DNA of 64,000 bases from CAXXHQ01 sp963665265 (GTDB taxonomy: Bacteria > Planctomycetota > Planctomycetia > Pirellulales > Thermoguttaceae): the NCBI GenBank assembly GCA_963665265.2, contig OY762224.2:2418001-2482000 (forward strand), in the 5' to 3' direction. The position numbers were made by a program, and so were the translations under genes. The notes beneath the pieces are model-generated. The model was not told where the DNA came from. It saw only the letters and a program-made list of their open reading frames with translations, and made no database searches. Below are positions 9,304 through 18,752 of the stretch, piece by piece (the first letter of the stretch is position 1; each line of letters opens with the position of its first letter).

Positions 9304-9768
9304 GGCAGATATCTTTCGGGGGCAGGCGTCATTGCGTGTGCTCTTCCGTGACTTCAACGAGCCGGCTACCCGCGCGACGATTTCTTTTCAGCGTCGCTCC
9401 GCCCCCGCGGACCGCTGGGCAAAGCGTCTTACAAAAAATCGAGCTATCGAGTTGAACCGACTGATATGAAGGTAAAATGCGTATTTCCGTTAAAAACGAA
9501 ATACGTCGCCAGTCGCCAGACTTGCAACCCATAATGCGCAAGCTGGGCATACTCCGTGACCGGCATAAATTTAATCGGGAATCGACGCTTCGCCACGTTA
9601 CTTATTTTATCTGTTTTCACTGAGATCAGATAAATAATCGGGAGCGGTGTGGGAAACAAGCGGCAAGCCACAGAGAGAAAAGGCTCAACCGAATCGCTAA
9701 AGCAGCAAATCGCAAAAGACGCCCCAAACACTCCGTCAAGAAACGGACGACGCCCGAAAAAGCGCCTG
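9304..9768. other. Intergenic region with two hairpins
   Basis: No gene supported. It contains an inverted repeat at 9480-9505 (CGTATTT ... AAATACG, with inner CGTT/AACG) and another at 9606-9634 (8-bp stem, TTTATCTG and complement). Either could terminate the minus-strand NUDIX transcript, but neither has a T run. Confidence 0.5.
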
Positions 9769-10311
9769 CTACCGGTTTTGATTTGCCAGGGCAAGATGAT
9801 AGCCGAGATAGACTTTAGGATCGATGAATCGGCCTGTTTTGCGCTGCGTTTCAATCCAGTTCAGCGTTTCAGCAAGCGGCACGGCATGGACGACAATGTC
9901 TTCAGAACCGTCGCCCCCCCCCTCGCCCGTCTTTTCCGCGCCAGTCGCAAGAAACATCGAGTAACATTCGTCGGTCATGCCGGGCGAACTCGGGCCGTGA
10001 AGCATGAATTTCCAACTCGGCGCGCTATAGCCAGTCTCTTCCATCAATTCACGTTTGGCGGCCTCAAGCAGAGCTTCGTCTTTTCCGTCCGGCTCGTCGC
10101 CGACCAGTCCCGCCGGAAGCTCAATCACTCGACCTTCGAGGGGGAATCGATACTGGTCGATAAGGACCATTTCGCCCTTCGCCGTCACGGGGATAATGAC
10201 TGCCGCGCAAGAGGTATTCGTTCGTTCAGCCCATTCCCATCGCCCCCGGGCGACAAGGCGGAGATATTTTCCTTCGGCCAACGTGCGTTTCGGTTTAGTT
10301 CGATCGGGCAT
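9769..10311 (-). CDS. NUDIX hydrolase, ADP-ribose pyrophosphatase-like
   Basis: 180 residues from ATG 10311. The NUDIX signature is visible as a Gly-Glu region followed by AAKRELMEETGYSAP, containing the REx2EExG core that binds Mg2+. The N-terminal part (EWAERTNTSCAAVIIPV, then LIDQYRFPLEGRVIELPAG) matches the ADP-ribose/nucleotide-sugar pyrophosphatase subgroup, including the ExPAG motif, so hydrolysis of ADP-ribose or a nucleotide sugar to two monophosphate products is likely. A run of nine C/G bases at about 9914-9922 encodes a Gly-rich loop. It stands alone, with non-coding DNA on both sides, and is probably a housekeeping cytoplasmic enzyme. Confidence 0.9.
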   Translation of the reverse strand: MPDRTKPKRTLAEGKYLRLVARGRWEWAERTNTSCAAVIIPVTAKGEMVLIDQYRFPLEGRVIELPAGLVGDEPDGKDEALLEAAKRELMEETGYSAPSWKFMLHGPSSPGMTDECYSMFLATGAEKTGEGGGDGSEDIVVHAVPLAETLNWIETQRKTGRFIDPKVYLGYHLALANQNR

Positions 10312-10743
10312 GATGGAAATGCTGTTCAAGACGCCCCGCGAAAGTTTCTATTGTATCCGCATTTAGATCCGCCCGAAACCGCACGGAAAGAAGATCAAAA
10401 AACGCAAACTCACCGAAATACGATGCGGTTCGGAGTATTTTCACGCTTACATAATTGTCATGGCCGACGAGATATCTCCCTAAATCCCCGATATTTACCC
10501 TCTCGGGCATTGTATTCTGCCGGGGGGGCTGTTTAATGGATAGATACGGGCATTTTTGATCGCTGCAAAGCGGCTATGTACTCGATGCTTCGCCTAAGCA
10601 TTAATTTCTCGCCGCCTTCCCTTTTCACGATAAAACGCACGTAAGCATCCCTGTTCTTTTTCCGTCTTTGCGAAGCGACGACGCTTCGCGTCGGAAAAAG
10701 CGAAAAGCACATTTATCGATTTTATTTTCCAAGGTTTCTCATT
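10312..10743. other. Intergenic region upstream of the proline catabolic gene
   Basis: Divergent promoter region between the NUDIX gene and the PutA-like gene. I see no further gene and no clear promoter consensus. Confidence 0.5.
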
Positions 10744-13700
10744 ATGGCATGGTTCGGTCGCGCGAAGCAGAGCGGAGCCGGTACGTCGGCGACGCCTAGT
10801 TACAAGCCGTCCTCTGACGTTGAACGACGCACGCTGGAAATCGGTCGTGAGTTATTAGAGGCCGCCCGTGGTCACAAAACGGGCGTGTTCACCTCGAAGT
10901 TTTGGAACGATCAACTCATGAATTGGGCGATGAAAGATCCGTCCTTCAAGCTGCAGTTGTTCCGATTCATCGACGTTTACCCCATGCTTCGTACGCCGGA
11001 ATTGGTCCACGATTATTTGACCGACTATTTGACCCAACCCGGCGTCACGCTTCCGCCGGGCATGGACTTGGGATTGAAGGCCGGCGGCTTGGCTAAAGGA
11101 ATCATGTCGAAAACGATCGCCAACCGAATCACGGCCATGGCGAGCAACTTTATCGCCGGTCGCGACGCGATGGACGCCTTGCCCACCCTGAAAAAATTGT
11201 GGGGCAAGCAGATGGGCTTTAGCGTCGATCTTTTGGGCGAGGCATGCTTGAGCGTCGGCGAGGCCGAGGTCTATCAGAAACGCTACCTCGACTTGGTCGA
11301 GAATCTTTCGACGGAAGTCGAAAAGTGGCCGGCGAATCCGCGATTGGAAAGCGACTTCTGGGGCCCGACTCCGCGAACGAATGTTTCTATCAAGATTAGT
11401 TCGCTCTGCGCGAAGACCGATCCGCTCGACTATAAAGGCTCGCTCGACGCTTTGGTCGAAGCGCACATGCCGATTTTGAAGGCGGCGGCGAAACATAACG
11501 TCTTCTTACACTTCGATATCGAACAATACTCGCTAAAAGACCTGACCATCGAGCTGTTCCAACGCTGCTGCGAAGCCGTCGATTTCCCGGCAGGCATCGC
11601 CATTCAAGCCTTCTTGAAGAGCGGCATGGACGACGCCGAACGACTCATTAGCTGGGCGAAGAAGTCGGGACGCCAAGTGACAGTTCGCCTTATTAAAGGC
11701 GCCTACTGGGATTACGAAGTGGTTAACTCGGAACGCATGGGTTGGCCGGTTCCGGTTTGGTCGCGTAAGTGCGAAACCGACGCCAATTACGAGCGAATGA
11801 CCGAAAAATTCGTTTCAGCGATGCCCCGCAAGCCGGGCGAAGGAGGCGTGAAGTTCGCCACCGGTTCGCACAACATTCGCTCGATCGCGCATGTGTTGGC
11901 CCAATTAGAGAAAAACGATTTTCCGATCGAGGCTTACGAGCCGCAAAAACTGTACGGCATGGCCGAGCAATTGGAGACGGCCCTGTTGCAACGCGGTTTG
12001 AAACTCCGAGAATACGTTCCGGTCGGCGAAATGATACCGGGCATGGCGTACTTCGTGCGTCGTCTCTTAGAAAACACCTCGAATCAATCGTGGTTGCGGG
12101 CCGGTTTTTCGGACGACGTTTCGGACGACGCTTTGTTGGCCTCGCCCCACGAGGCTTCGGAAAAAGCGGCGGCTACTGGCGACGTGCCGTCCTATTTGGA
12201 CACGGTCGGAGCGGCGGCGGCGAAGCGCCAGGCGCTGACCCCTGCGGTTCCCGGCCTCGGCGACGGCGCCCCGATGATTAACGAACCATTCCGCGATTAT
12301 TCGGAGAAGGATCAACGCGACGCATTCCAAGCCGCGGTCGATAAGACAAAGGTTCCGACAATCACCTTCTCGGCCAAGGCCGACGACGCCAAAGCGGCGA
12401 TCGCCAAGGCCTACGCCGCGTTCCCTGCTTGGCGCGATCGCCCCGCCATCGAGCGCTCGCAAATGTTGGTCAAAGCGGCCGCGATGATGCGAGAACGCCG
12501 TGACGAGCTTTCGGCGATCATGATCCGCGAGGCGGGCAAGCCCTGGCGCGAAGCCGACGCCGACACTTGCGAAGCGATCGACTTCTGCGAATACAACGCG
12601 CGACAAGCCTATCAACTGTTCCAACCCAATCGACTTGGCCAATACGTCGGCGAGTTGAACCACGAGTGGCATCAAGGTCGCGGCGTGACGTCGGTAATTA
12701 GTCCGTGGAATTTCCCCATGGCGATTTTCACGGGCATGACCGTCGCGGCGCTTTCAGTCGGCAACCCGACGTTGGTTAAGCCCTCGACCCAAACGCGAGC
12801 CATCGCGCAAGCCGTCTGCGAAATTCTATGGAAGGCGGGCGTACCCAAAGACGTGTTGCACTTCCTGCCCGGCTCAGGCCGCGAAATCGGCGATCTGCTT
12901 GTAACCGATCCGCGCGTGGCTATGATCGCCTTCACCGGCTCGAAAGAAGTCGGCTTGCGAATCAACCGTCTCGCCGGCGAAACGCCCGAAGGCCAAGCAT
13001 TCATCAAGAAGGTCATTTGCGAAATGGGCGGTAAAAACGCCATCATCGTCGACGACTCGGCCGATCTCGACGAAGCGGTCGTCGGAACCCGTCAATCGGC
13101 GTTCGGCTACTGCGGTCAAAAATGCTCGGCTTGCAGCCGCGTCATCGTCTTAGACGGCGTGTACGATCACTTCCTCGAACGACTCCTCGCCTCGACGAAG
13201 GCCCTGGTGATCGGCGATCCGGCGTTGCCGGGCACCGACTTCGGCCCGATTATCGACGAGAGCGCCGCGGCGAAAATCCGCGAATACATCGAGATCGGCA
13301 AAACGGAAGGGAAGCTGGCCTTGGCCTGCGACGTTCCGGCCGGCCTGGCCGAGAAGGTCGGTAAACCATACGTTGCCCCGCACATCTTCACCGAGATCAA
13401 GCCGCACCATCGTTTGGCCCAAGAAGAAATTTTCGGTCCGGTGCTTTCGGTGATTCGCGCAAGCAGCTTCAAAGAAGCGATCGATATCGCCAACAACTCC
13501 GTTTACAAGCTGACCGGCGCGGTCTTCACTCGTAAGCCGGAGCATTTGGAAATGGCCAGGAACGACTTCCGAGTCGGCAACTTGTATTTGAACCGCGGAA
13601 GCACGGGCGCGTTGGTCGGACGTCAACCGTTCGGCGGAGCGGGCCTCTCGGGCGGCGGAAGCAAAGCCGGCGGCGTCGAGTATCTGCTCCACTTCACCGA

Positions 13701-13761
13701 GCCTCGCTGCTGCACGGAAAATACGATGCGCCACGGCTTCGCCCCGGGCATCGATAGTTAA
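10744..13761 (+). CDS. putA: Bifunctional proline dehydrogenase / 1-pyrroline-5-carboxylate dehydrogenase (PutA-like)
   Basis: 1005 residues with an AAGG ribosome binding site. The N-terminal half (about 130-490) is the FAD-dependent proline dehydrogenase barrel, with LHFDIEQYSLKD, RLIKGAYWDYE and the C-terminal RRLLENTSNQSWLR segment. The second half (about 535-990) is an aldehyde dehydrogenase with ISPWNFPMAIFTG, FTGSKEVG, Glu760 in CEMGGKNA and catalytic Cys794 in GQKCSACSR. Together they oxidise proline to glutamate through P5C and glutamate semialdehyde. It lacks the N-terminal DNA-binding ribbon-helix-helix of enterobacterial PutA, so it should be an enzyme only. It is a single-gene unit ending at a strong terminator. 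Confidence 0.96.
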   Translation: MAWFGRAKQSGAGTSATPSYKPSSDVERRTLEIGRELLEAARGHKTGVFTSKFWNDQLMNWAMKDPSFKLQLFRFIDVYPMLRTPELVHDYLTDYLTQPGVTLPPGMDLGLKAGGLAKGIMSKTIANRITAMASNFIAGRDAMDALPTLKKLWGKQMGFSVDLLGEACLSVGEAEVYQKRYLDLVENLSTEVEKWPANPRLESDFWGPTPRTNVSIKISSLCAKTDPLDYKGSLDALVEAHMPILKAAAKHNVFLHFDIEQYSLKDLTIELFQRCCEAVDFPAGIAIQAFLKSGMDDAERLISWAKKSGRQVTVRLIKGAYWDYEVVNSERMGWPVPVWSRKCETDANYERMTEKFVSAMPRKPGEGGVKFATGSHNIRSIAHVLAQLEKNDFPIEAYEPQKLYGMAEQLETALLQRGLKLREYVPVGEMIPGMAYFVRRLLENTSNQSWLRAGFSDDVSDDALLASPHEASEKAAATGDVPSYLDTVGAAAAKRQALTPAVPGLGDGAPMINEPFRDYSEKDQRDAFQAAVDKTKVPTITFSAKADDAKAAIAKAYAAFPAWRDRPAIERSQMLVKAAAMMRERRDELSAIMIREAGKPWREADADTCEAIDFCEYNARQAYQLFQPNRLGQYVGELNHEWHQGRGVTSVISPWNFPMAIFTGMTVAALSVGNPTLVKPSTQTRAIAQAVCEILWKAGVPKDVLHFLPGSGREIGDLLVTDPRVAMIAFTGSKEVGLRINRLAGETPEGQAFIKKVICEMGGKNAIIVDDSADLDEAVVGTRQSAFGYCGQKCSACSRVIVLDGVYDHFLERLLASTKALVIGDPALPGTDFGPIIDESAAAKIREYIEIGKTEGKLALACDVPAGLAEKVGKPYVAPHIFTEIKPHHRLAQEEIFGPVLSVIRASSFKEAIDIANNSVYKLTGAVFTRKPEHLEMARNDFRVGNLYLNRGSTGALVGRQPFGGAGLSGGGSKAGGVEYLLHFTEPRCCTENTMRHGFAPGIDS

Positions 13762-13794
13762 TCCCGCAGCAAATAATAGAGTTGCATAACAACC

Positions 13795-13836
13795 AAAAGT
13801 TGCGTGCGTCGGCCCCCGCCGATTCACGCGACTTTT
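13795..13836 (+). terminator. Rho-independent terminator after putA
   Basis: AAAAGT-T-GCGTG pairs with CACGC-G-ACTTTT around an inner CGGC/GCCG hairpin and is followed by a T-rich run. It lies 33 bases after the stop. Confidence 0.8.
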
Positions 13837-13972
13837 CTTTTTCTTGAGCGAGAAATTGCGAAATGTGCGGAGGCGGCGCAGTATCGTAATTTTCAAGATT
13901 TTCCAATAAAATTACTCATCAAGCGGGTCTTATCTTTAAACGCATCACCTAAACAGCGGCTACGGAGCGACG

Positions 13973-14491
13973 ATGAAGTCATTAGGCGAAAGGTTGGGCA
14001 ACAGCGATCGCGACGCTTTCGCCGAACTGTACGACGCCTGCGCCGATCGAGTTTTTCGTTTTCTCGCTTCGATTTTGGGTTGCGAGGCCGACGCCGAGGA
14101 CGCTTTGCAAGAAACGTTCGTTCGCGTTGCGAGGAACGGCAAGAAGATCGCGAAGGCGGAAAACGTCATCGCCTACGTTTTTATGATCGCGCGAAATGAG
14201 GCGTTGCGACTGATCGAGCGAAAGAAAAAGCGACGTTCATCAAGCCATTTGAACGAGAATCTCTCGGCCGCGGATCGCTCACCTCAAGGACATGACGAAA
14301 CGGAGGCGATTTTGGCGGCGTTAGCTTCGCTCAGCGAGGAACATCGTGAAGTTGTCGAACTCAAATATTTCGGCGATCTTACGTTCCGAGAGATTGCCGA
14401 AGCGACCGGTATGCCGCAAGGGACGATCGCTACACGCTACCGTTCAGCGATTGAGAAGTTACGATCAATTTTAGCGAAAGAACTCCCATGA
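13973..14491 (+). CDS. RNA polymerase sigma factor, ECF (sigma-70 family)
   Basis: 172 residues. Region 2 is at about 12-75, with FAELYDACADRVFRF and AEDALQETFVRV. Region 4 is at about 110-165, with LSEEHREVVELKYFGDLTFREIAEATGMPQGTIATRYRSA, a helix-turn-helix that reads the -35 element. There is no sigma domain 3, as is typical for ECF factors. The stop overlaps the start of the next gene by four bases (ATGA), so the two are translationally coupled. The downstream membrane proteins are in the position where anti-sigma factors usually sit. It should direct transcription of a small regulon in response to an envelope signal; the signal is unknown. Confidence 0.93.
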   Translation: MKSLGERLGNSDRDAFAELYDACADRVFRFLASILGCEADAEDALQETFVRVARNGKKIAKAENVIAYVFMIARNEALRLIERKKKRRSSSHLNENLSAADRSPQGHDETEAILAALASLSEEHREVVELKYFGDLTFREIAEATGMPQGTIATRYRSAIEKLRSILAKELP

Positions 14492-14949
14492 ATGACAATG
14501 CCGAAAGCTTGCTTGCCCGGTTGCCTCAACCTTCGCGTCGATCTGACCGCGAGCTAAGAACTCGAGTTTTGTCGGCGGTTGACCAGGAATTGGCGGCCGT
14601 CCGGCAACGGCGTCGACTTGCACGAGCCGGCTGGGCGACGGCCGCATTGTTGATCCTCGGCGTCGGAATGAACTATTGGGTTATGCAAACAGGGCGGGAA
14701 CGCTTTGCCGCCCTTTCCGGATCGCGAGAAGCGCCGCGTACGTATTTCGCCTCGAACGGCGAGGCGATTGCGAGCTACTGCGCCCTGCTGCAACAAGCGA
14801 GTGAAGAATCTGAAACGTTATTAAGGAATCCGCGTCATGAAAAAGTGGAAAAGAATCCTCCTGTGGACGGCGATCGTCACGGGAACGACGACCGCCCTTC
14901 TTCTCATAACGACCGCCGTTTACTCTTGGACGCTCGAAAAACAGCTTGA
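14488..14949 (+). CDS. Small single-pass membrane protein, candidate anti-sigma factor
   Basis: 153 residues, overlapping the sigma gene by 4 bases. A basic cytoplasmic segment (about 1-47) is followed by one membrane helix (about 48-68, WATAALLILGVGMNYWV) and an outside segment. That layout and the coupling to the ECF gene suggest an anti-sigma factor, although no zinc-binding HxxxCxxC motif is present. The last about 37 codons overlap the next gene in another frame, are Arg/Asn/Asp-rich and look like non-native coding, so the ancestral stop was probably near 14837. I do not recognise the family; the role is inferred from position. Confidence 0.7.
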   Translation: MNDNAESLLARLPQPSRRSDRELRTRVLSAVDQELAAVRQRRRLARAGWATAALLILGVGMNYWVMQTGRERFAALSGSREAPRTYFASNGEAIASYCALLQQASEESETLLRNPRHEKVEKNPPVDGDRHGNDDRPSSHNDRRLLLDARKTA

Positions 14950-16099
14950 GGAGAAACTGGCGGCGATCAAGGCGGAGGGCGATCCGATCTGCTTAGCCGA
15001 TCTTGCGAGGAAACCGGTTCCGAACGAGCAAAACGGCGCGACGTATTTCCTCAAGTTTTATGAAGAATTACGGCTCTTTGATCGATTCCTTTGTTCGATC
15101 ATTGAACAAAGAAATATGGAAGGATACGATTATTGGCCCGAAGATATCGGCAAAATCGAAGAAATGCTCAATAAACATGCCGGCATTTACGGGATGCTTG
15201 AGGAGGCGGTCGAAACGCCGGATTTCTATACGAATCAGAATTATTCAGATTCCCCTGAACAGCTTTTAAAAAAGATTGACGCTGACGGAATTAAATATCA
15301 GTTTCAGGCGGGCTATCGCTATCTGGGAGCGAGAAAAACCGTTCTGATGGCGAAAGGGAATCGCGACGAAGCGTTGTCGTCAGTAATTCTATCGTCGAAT
15401 CTATCTCGCCAATTGCATAGAGAGCCGCTTCTTACGAACTTCTTCACCTCTCACATATGCAGTCTTATTTCGTTTGAAGGCGTCAATGAGGTTTTGCAGA
15501 GCGGCCCGATTAGCGAACAGACACGTCAAAAGTTGGATGCGGACTTATCGAAATATCGCATGCGTGAAAACGTCGTTCATGCTTTGAAGACGGAGCGGGC
15601 TTATTGCATTTCAAACTTTCTCCGCGATTTTTCGTCATTGACGCGGTCTCCCTTGCAAATCTCACAAGAGTTGCGAGTGTTGGATATGTACGAGACATTT
15701 TTGAGCTATGTTCCGCAGCCCTTTTCGTCATGGGCGGACAAAGAACCCGAAAAACAGCCGCCATCCGACGCTCCATACGGAGTCTTGGCTGAGGAGATGC
15801 GGCCCGCTCTCCGAAAAGCGATCATTTTCTCCTATCGGACGGAGGCGAGAGTTCATGCCCTCCGAATCATCAACGCCTTGCAGAGCAAAAACCTGAAAGA
15901 AGGCGAGAGAATTCCGACAATGGCCGAGTTGGGGTTGCCCGCCGAGGTCGGTATCGATCCCTTCAACGGCAAGCCAATGATTATTAAAAGGACGACTAAG
16001 GGGTGGCTCGTCTATTCCGTCGATAAAAACCTCAAGGACGACGGCGGCGATTTCAAAACGCCGCTCGATTGCGGATTCGGGCCGAACGGCAACCATTAA
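14837..16099 (+). CDS. Membrane-anchored protein of unknown function in the ECF operon
   Basis: 420 residues from ATG 14837, with an AAGGA ribosome binding site. An N-terminal membrane anchor (about 5-30, ILLWTAIVTGTTTALLLITTAVY) is followed by a long, largely helical extracytoplasmic domain with no motif I recognise. The C-terminus (LGLPAEVGIDPFNGKPMIIKRT ... WLVYSVDKNLKDDGG) has a shape often seen at the end of planctomycete envelope proteins. It starts inside the preceding gene, a 113-base overlap. Third gene of the ECF operon, so it may be a regulated or sensory partner. A bidirectional terminator follows. Confidence 0.85.
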   Translation: MKKWKRILLWTAIVTGTTTALLLITTAVYSWTLEKQLEEKLAAIKAEGDPICLADLARKPVPNEQNGATYFLKFYEELRLFDRFLCSIIEQRNMEGYDYWPEDIGKIEEMLNKHAGIYGMLEEAVETPDFYTNQNYSDSPEQLLKKIDADGIKYQFQAGYRYLGARKTVLMAKGNRDEALSSVILSSNLSRQLHREPLLTNFFTSHICSLISFEGVNEVLQSGPISEQTRQKLDADLSKYRMRENVVHALKTERAYCISNFLRDFSSLTRSPLQISQELRVLDMYETFLSYVPQPFSSWADKEPEKQPPSDAPYGVLAEEMRPALRKAIIFSYRTEARVHALRIINALQSKNLKEGERIPTMAELGLPAEVGIDPFNGKPMIIKRTTKGWLVYSVDKNLKDDGGDFKTPLDCGFGPNGNH

Positions 16100-16107
16100 C
16101 CAGAGCG

Positions 16108-16152
16108 AAAAAGCTGCGTAAACGAGCTCGCCTCGCCACGCGGCTTTTTTTT
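16108..16152. terminator. Bidirectional rho-independent terminator
   Basis: AAAAAGC-T-GCGT pairs with ACGC-G-GCTTTTT, with an A run on the left arm and eight T on the right. It serves the convergent ECF operon (plus) and the first PEP-CTERM gene (minus). Confidence 0.85.
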
Positions 16153-16166
16153 GCTCGAAACAAAGG

Positions 16167-18650
16167 CTATCTAAATCGGCGTCGCAAAAAGAAACATGCG
16201 GCCCCGAAAGCGGCGAACAACAGTCCGCAAGTGGCTGGTTCAGGAACGGCCTCGGCCGAAGACGTAGCTGCGGAAACCGTGGCGCCGATGATCAGCGTGT
16301 CGGCGACCAATGTGCCGACGGTCACCACGGCGTTCGTTCCAAGCGCCAACGTTCCGGAAGCTCCCACGACCGAGCTAAGCGTGCACGTTCCGGCAACGGT
16401 GATTTGCCCGGCGTTGATTTGCGTGGCTCCGGTATATGCCAAATTGCCGGTCAGGGTCAACGTGCCCGAGCCGCTCTTCGTCAATCCGCCGTCCGAGCCC
16501 GAGCCGACGCCGCTCAAAAGCGATTGGCCGACGGTCACGTTATAGCCGTTCGTGTCGAACTTCGCTCCGCCCTCTAAAACATAAGCGCCGTCGAGACCGG
16601 AGAGGAACGACGTGGTCGAGCTTTTCGCCTTGAGCGTCCCGCCGTTGAAATTCAATTTGGACGTTCCGCCGCCGTCCGTGATCGACGCGGTTTGCAGCGT
16701 CCCGCCGTCGAGGTTCAACGTGCCGGTCGCGGTAGAGCTATTCGAAAGGCGAACGCCCCCCGCCGCGTCAACCAAACCGGAGCCCGAAACGGTAAGCGTG
16801 CCCGCCCCCGAGCCGCCGACGGTCAATCGATAGCTCGTGCTCGATTGCGAGAGCGTTCCGCCGCCGATGGCGTAGGTTCCCGTGCTCGTCGAGTAACGCC
16901 CGATGACCAAGGCTTGCTTCGCGTTAAACGTTCCGCCCGATTGATTGACCGTTCCCGTGCCGTAGCCGCCGACGAACACGCCGCAAGAGCCGGGATTAAA
17001 CACGCCGCCCGAAATATTGTACGTTCCCACGCCGCATCCCGAGCCGGTGGCCGTGTTACGACCGCCGATAATGACGTCCGCGCTTCCAGAAACGGCCATC
17101 GTTCCGCCCGATTGCATGACCACGCCCACGGCATTGCCGGTCGTCCAAGTGCCGTTGGCGGTTCGTTCATAGTCCGTCCAAGTATCGTTGTAGCCGGAAC
17201 CGACGTAGAACTGTTTGGAGGTGACGATGCCGCCTTCGAGAATGAGATTTCCTTTCGATCCGAGCATATCGGCGACGTTGAAGTCATTATTTATGGTGAA
17301 AGAACCGCCTTGCATGCGGTAAGAGCCGGAGCCGATCTTTCCGATGCAGACGTAGCTGTTCGCCGTTACCGAGGAACTGCCGGCTTGAGTGACTTCACCT
17401 TGTCCCAGCGAACAACTTCCGACGAAAATATTGCTTGAAACCGCGACGGAGGCGGTTCCGTTTATCGTCAGCGAACCTGAACCGGTCTGGCCGACATAGA
17501 GATTCGTGAACGTGCCGGAAGGGCTTTTACTCATCACGACCGTATGCCCAAGTTGAATGACGGGCGTTTGGCTGCCGGTCGGCGTGACGCCGCCGAACCA
17601 GTTCGAGGCGGCCGAAAAATCCGCGTTCGCCGCCGTGCCCGTGAATTCGATTTCTGTGGTAAGAGTTCCCGTGGCCGTAATCACATTGGCGACCGTGCTG
17701 TAGTCAGTCATTTGCACTTTCGCATGCCGAGCGTATTTGGGAATGGCGACGGCTCCGGTGGCTTCTTGCCAAGTTTGCAAATTGTCGTAGGAAACCATCG
17801 CCCCCATTCGAATCCCTTTCTGAGACGAGCTGGGCATCATGTAGTGATCGTTGATGCAGTACCAAGCGTCGCCGACTTTGACGGTGGTCGGCCCCTCGGC
17901 CTCGTAGCTGGTTCGATCGGTAACCGCCGTCGTTCCGGTCAAAGTATAGGCGCTTAACACGCTCGTCCCGCCGACGGCCGAAAACAAGTATTTATTGCCC
18001 AACGGCTCGTCCTTGGCGATCATCACGTAATTCGTCCCGTTCCATACGATGTCGGCGTCGATGACGTCGAGATTTGAGTCGCCGTAGAGAACGGCTGGCG
18101 ACGAATAGCTTCGAAAGTCGGTCGTCGTGGCGAACCAAATGCTGTTTTTTCCGATCGAGATATTCGAAGACCAATAGACGACGTACTTGCTCGTTGAATT
18201 GTCGTAGATGATTTGCGGAGCCCAAGTGTGCGTAACGCCCGTCACCGACGACATAATGTTGACGGCCGTGGAGGTCGACCAGTGAATCAAATCGGTCGAT
18301 TCAGAATAGCCAAACGAGGTCGTTCCCCACGAAGTCGTATAAACCATCCGATAAACTCCGTCCGAACTTTGATAAACGCAAGGATCGCGCATGAAGGAGC
18401 TATTGACCGTATCTTTCATAAGACCGGCGTCGCCGTTAAGTGCGTGGTAGCTGAGCCCGTCGAGCGAGTAAGCTAGATGTAAGCCGGAGGAGCCGTTTGT
18501 GCCGTCGCCGCTGGGCGAATCATGAAAGTAAGACATCAGATAGACGGAATCGGAGGCGAGGGCCGCATTCATGGCGCCTAAGAGAAACAAAACGATCAGC
18601 GAAGCGAGCGTTAGACGATGCAACTGGAATCGGCATCCTAAAGAAATCAT
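16167..18650 (-). CDS. Secreted GH43-like protein with beta-repeats and PEP-CTERM anchor, paralogue A
   Basis: 827 residues from ATG 18650, with GGAG six bases upstream. Signal peptide 1-33. A GH43-like propeller (about 35-330) carries a plausible catalytic triad: Asp89 in MRDP, Asp198 in VIDADI, Glu252 in EAEGP. Typical blade motifs are LAYSLDG, GYSESTDLIHW and WAPQIIYD. From about 340 to 790 come Gly/Ser/Thr-rich repeats of the GTYNISGG and TVNQSGGTF type plus an autotransporter-associated strand (LTKSGSGTLTLTG). The end is a PEP-CTERM signal: VPEPAT, a hydrophobic stretch, then RRRFR. GH43 enzymes cleave arabinose or xylose linkages; PEP-CTERM proteins are sorted by exosortase, not present here. 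Last of four tandem copies in transcription order. Confidence 0.9.
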   Translation of the reverse strand: MISLGCRFQLHRLTLASLIVLFLLGAMNAALASDSVYLMSYFHDSPSGDGTNGSSGLHLAYSLDGLSYHALNGDAGLMKDTVNSSFMRDPCVYQSSDGVYRMVYTTSWGTTSFGYSESTDLIHWSTSTAVNIMSSVTGVTHTWAPQIIYDNSTSKYVVYWSSNISIGKNSIWFATTTDFRSYSSPAVLYGDSNLDVIDADIVWNGTNYVMIAKDEPLGNKYLFSAVGGTSVLSAYTLTGTTAVTDRTSYEAEGPTTVKVGDAWYCINDHYMMPSSSQKGIRMGAMVSYDNLQTWQEATGAVAIPKYARHAKVQMTDYSTVANVITATGTLTTEIEFTGTAANADFSAASNWFGGVTPTGSQTPVIQLGHTVVMSKSPSGTFTNLYVGQTGSGSLTINGTASVAVSSNIFVGSCSLGQGEVTQAGSSSVTANSYVCIGKIGSGSYRMQGGSFTINNDFNVADMLGSKGNLILEGGIVTSKQFYVGSGYNDTWTDYERTANGTWTTGNAVGVVMQSGGTMAVSGSADVIIGGRNTATGSGCGVGTYNISGGVFNPGSCGVFVGGYGTGTVNQSGGTFNAKQALVIGRYSTSTGTYAIGGGTLSQSSTSYRLTVGGSGAGTLTVSGSGLVDAAGGVRLSNSSTATGTLNLDGGTLQTASITDGGGTSKLNFNGGTLKAKSSTTSFLSGLDGAYVLEGGAKFDTNGYNVTVGQSLLSGVGSGSDGGLTKSGSGTLTLTGNLAYTGATQINAGQITVAGTCTLSSVVGASGTLALGTNAVVTVGTLVADTLIIGATVSAATSSAEAVPEPATCGLLFAAFGAACFFLRRRFR

Positions 18651-18752
18651 TGAAGTCTCCGAACAAATCGGCGGAAGAGAAAAGTTCGCAAAATATGGCG
18701 TCGTCGCGAACAGACAATACGTTCGCGACGACGCGAAGAAAACGATCGTGCC

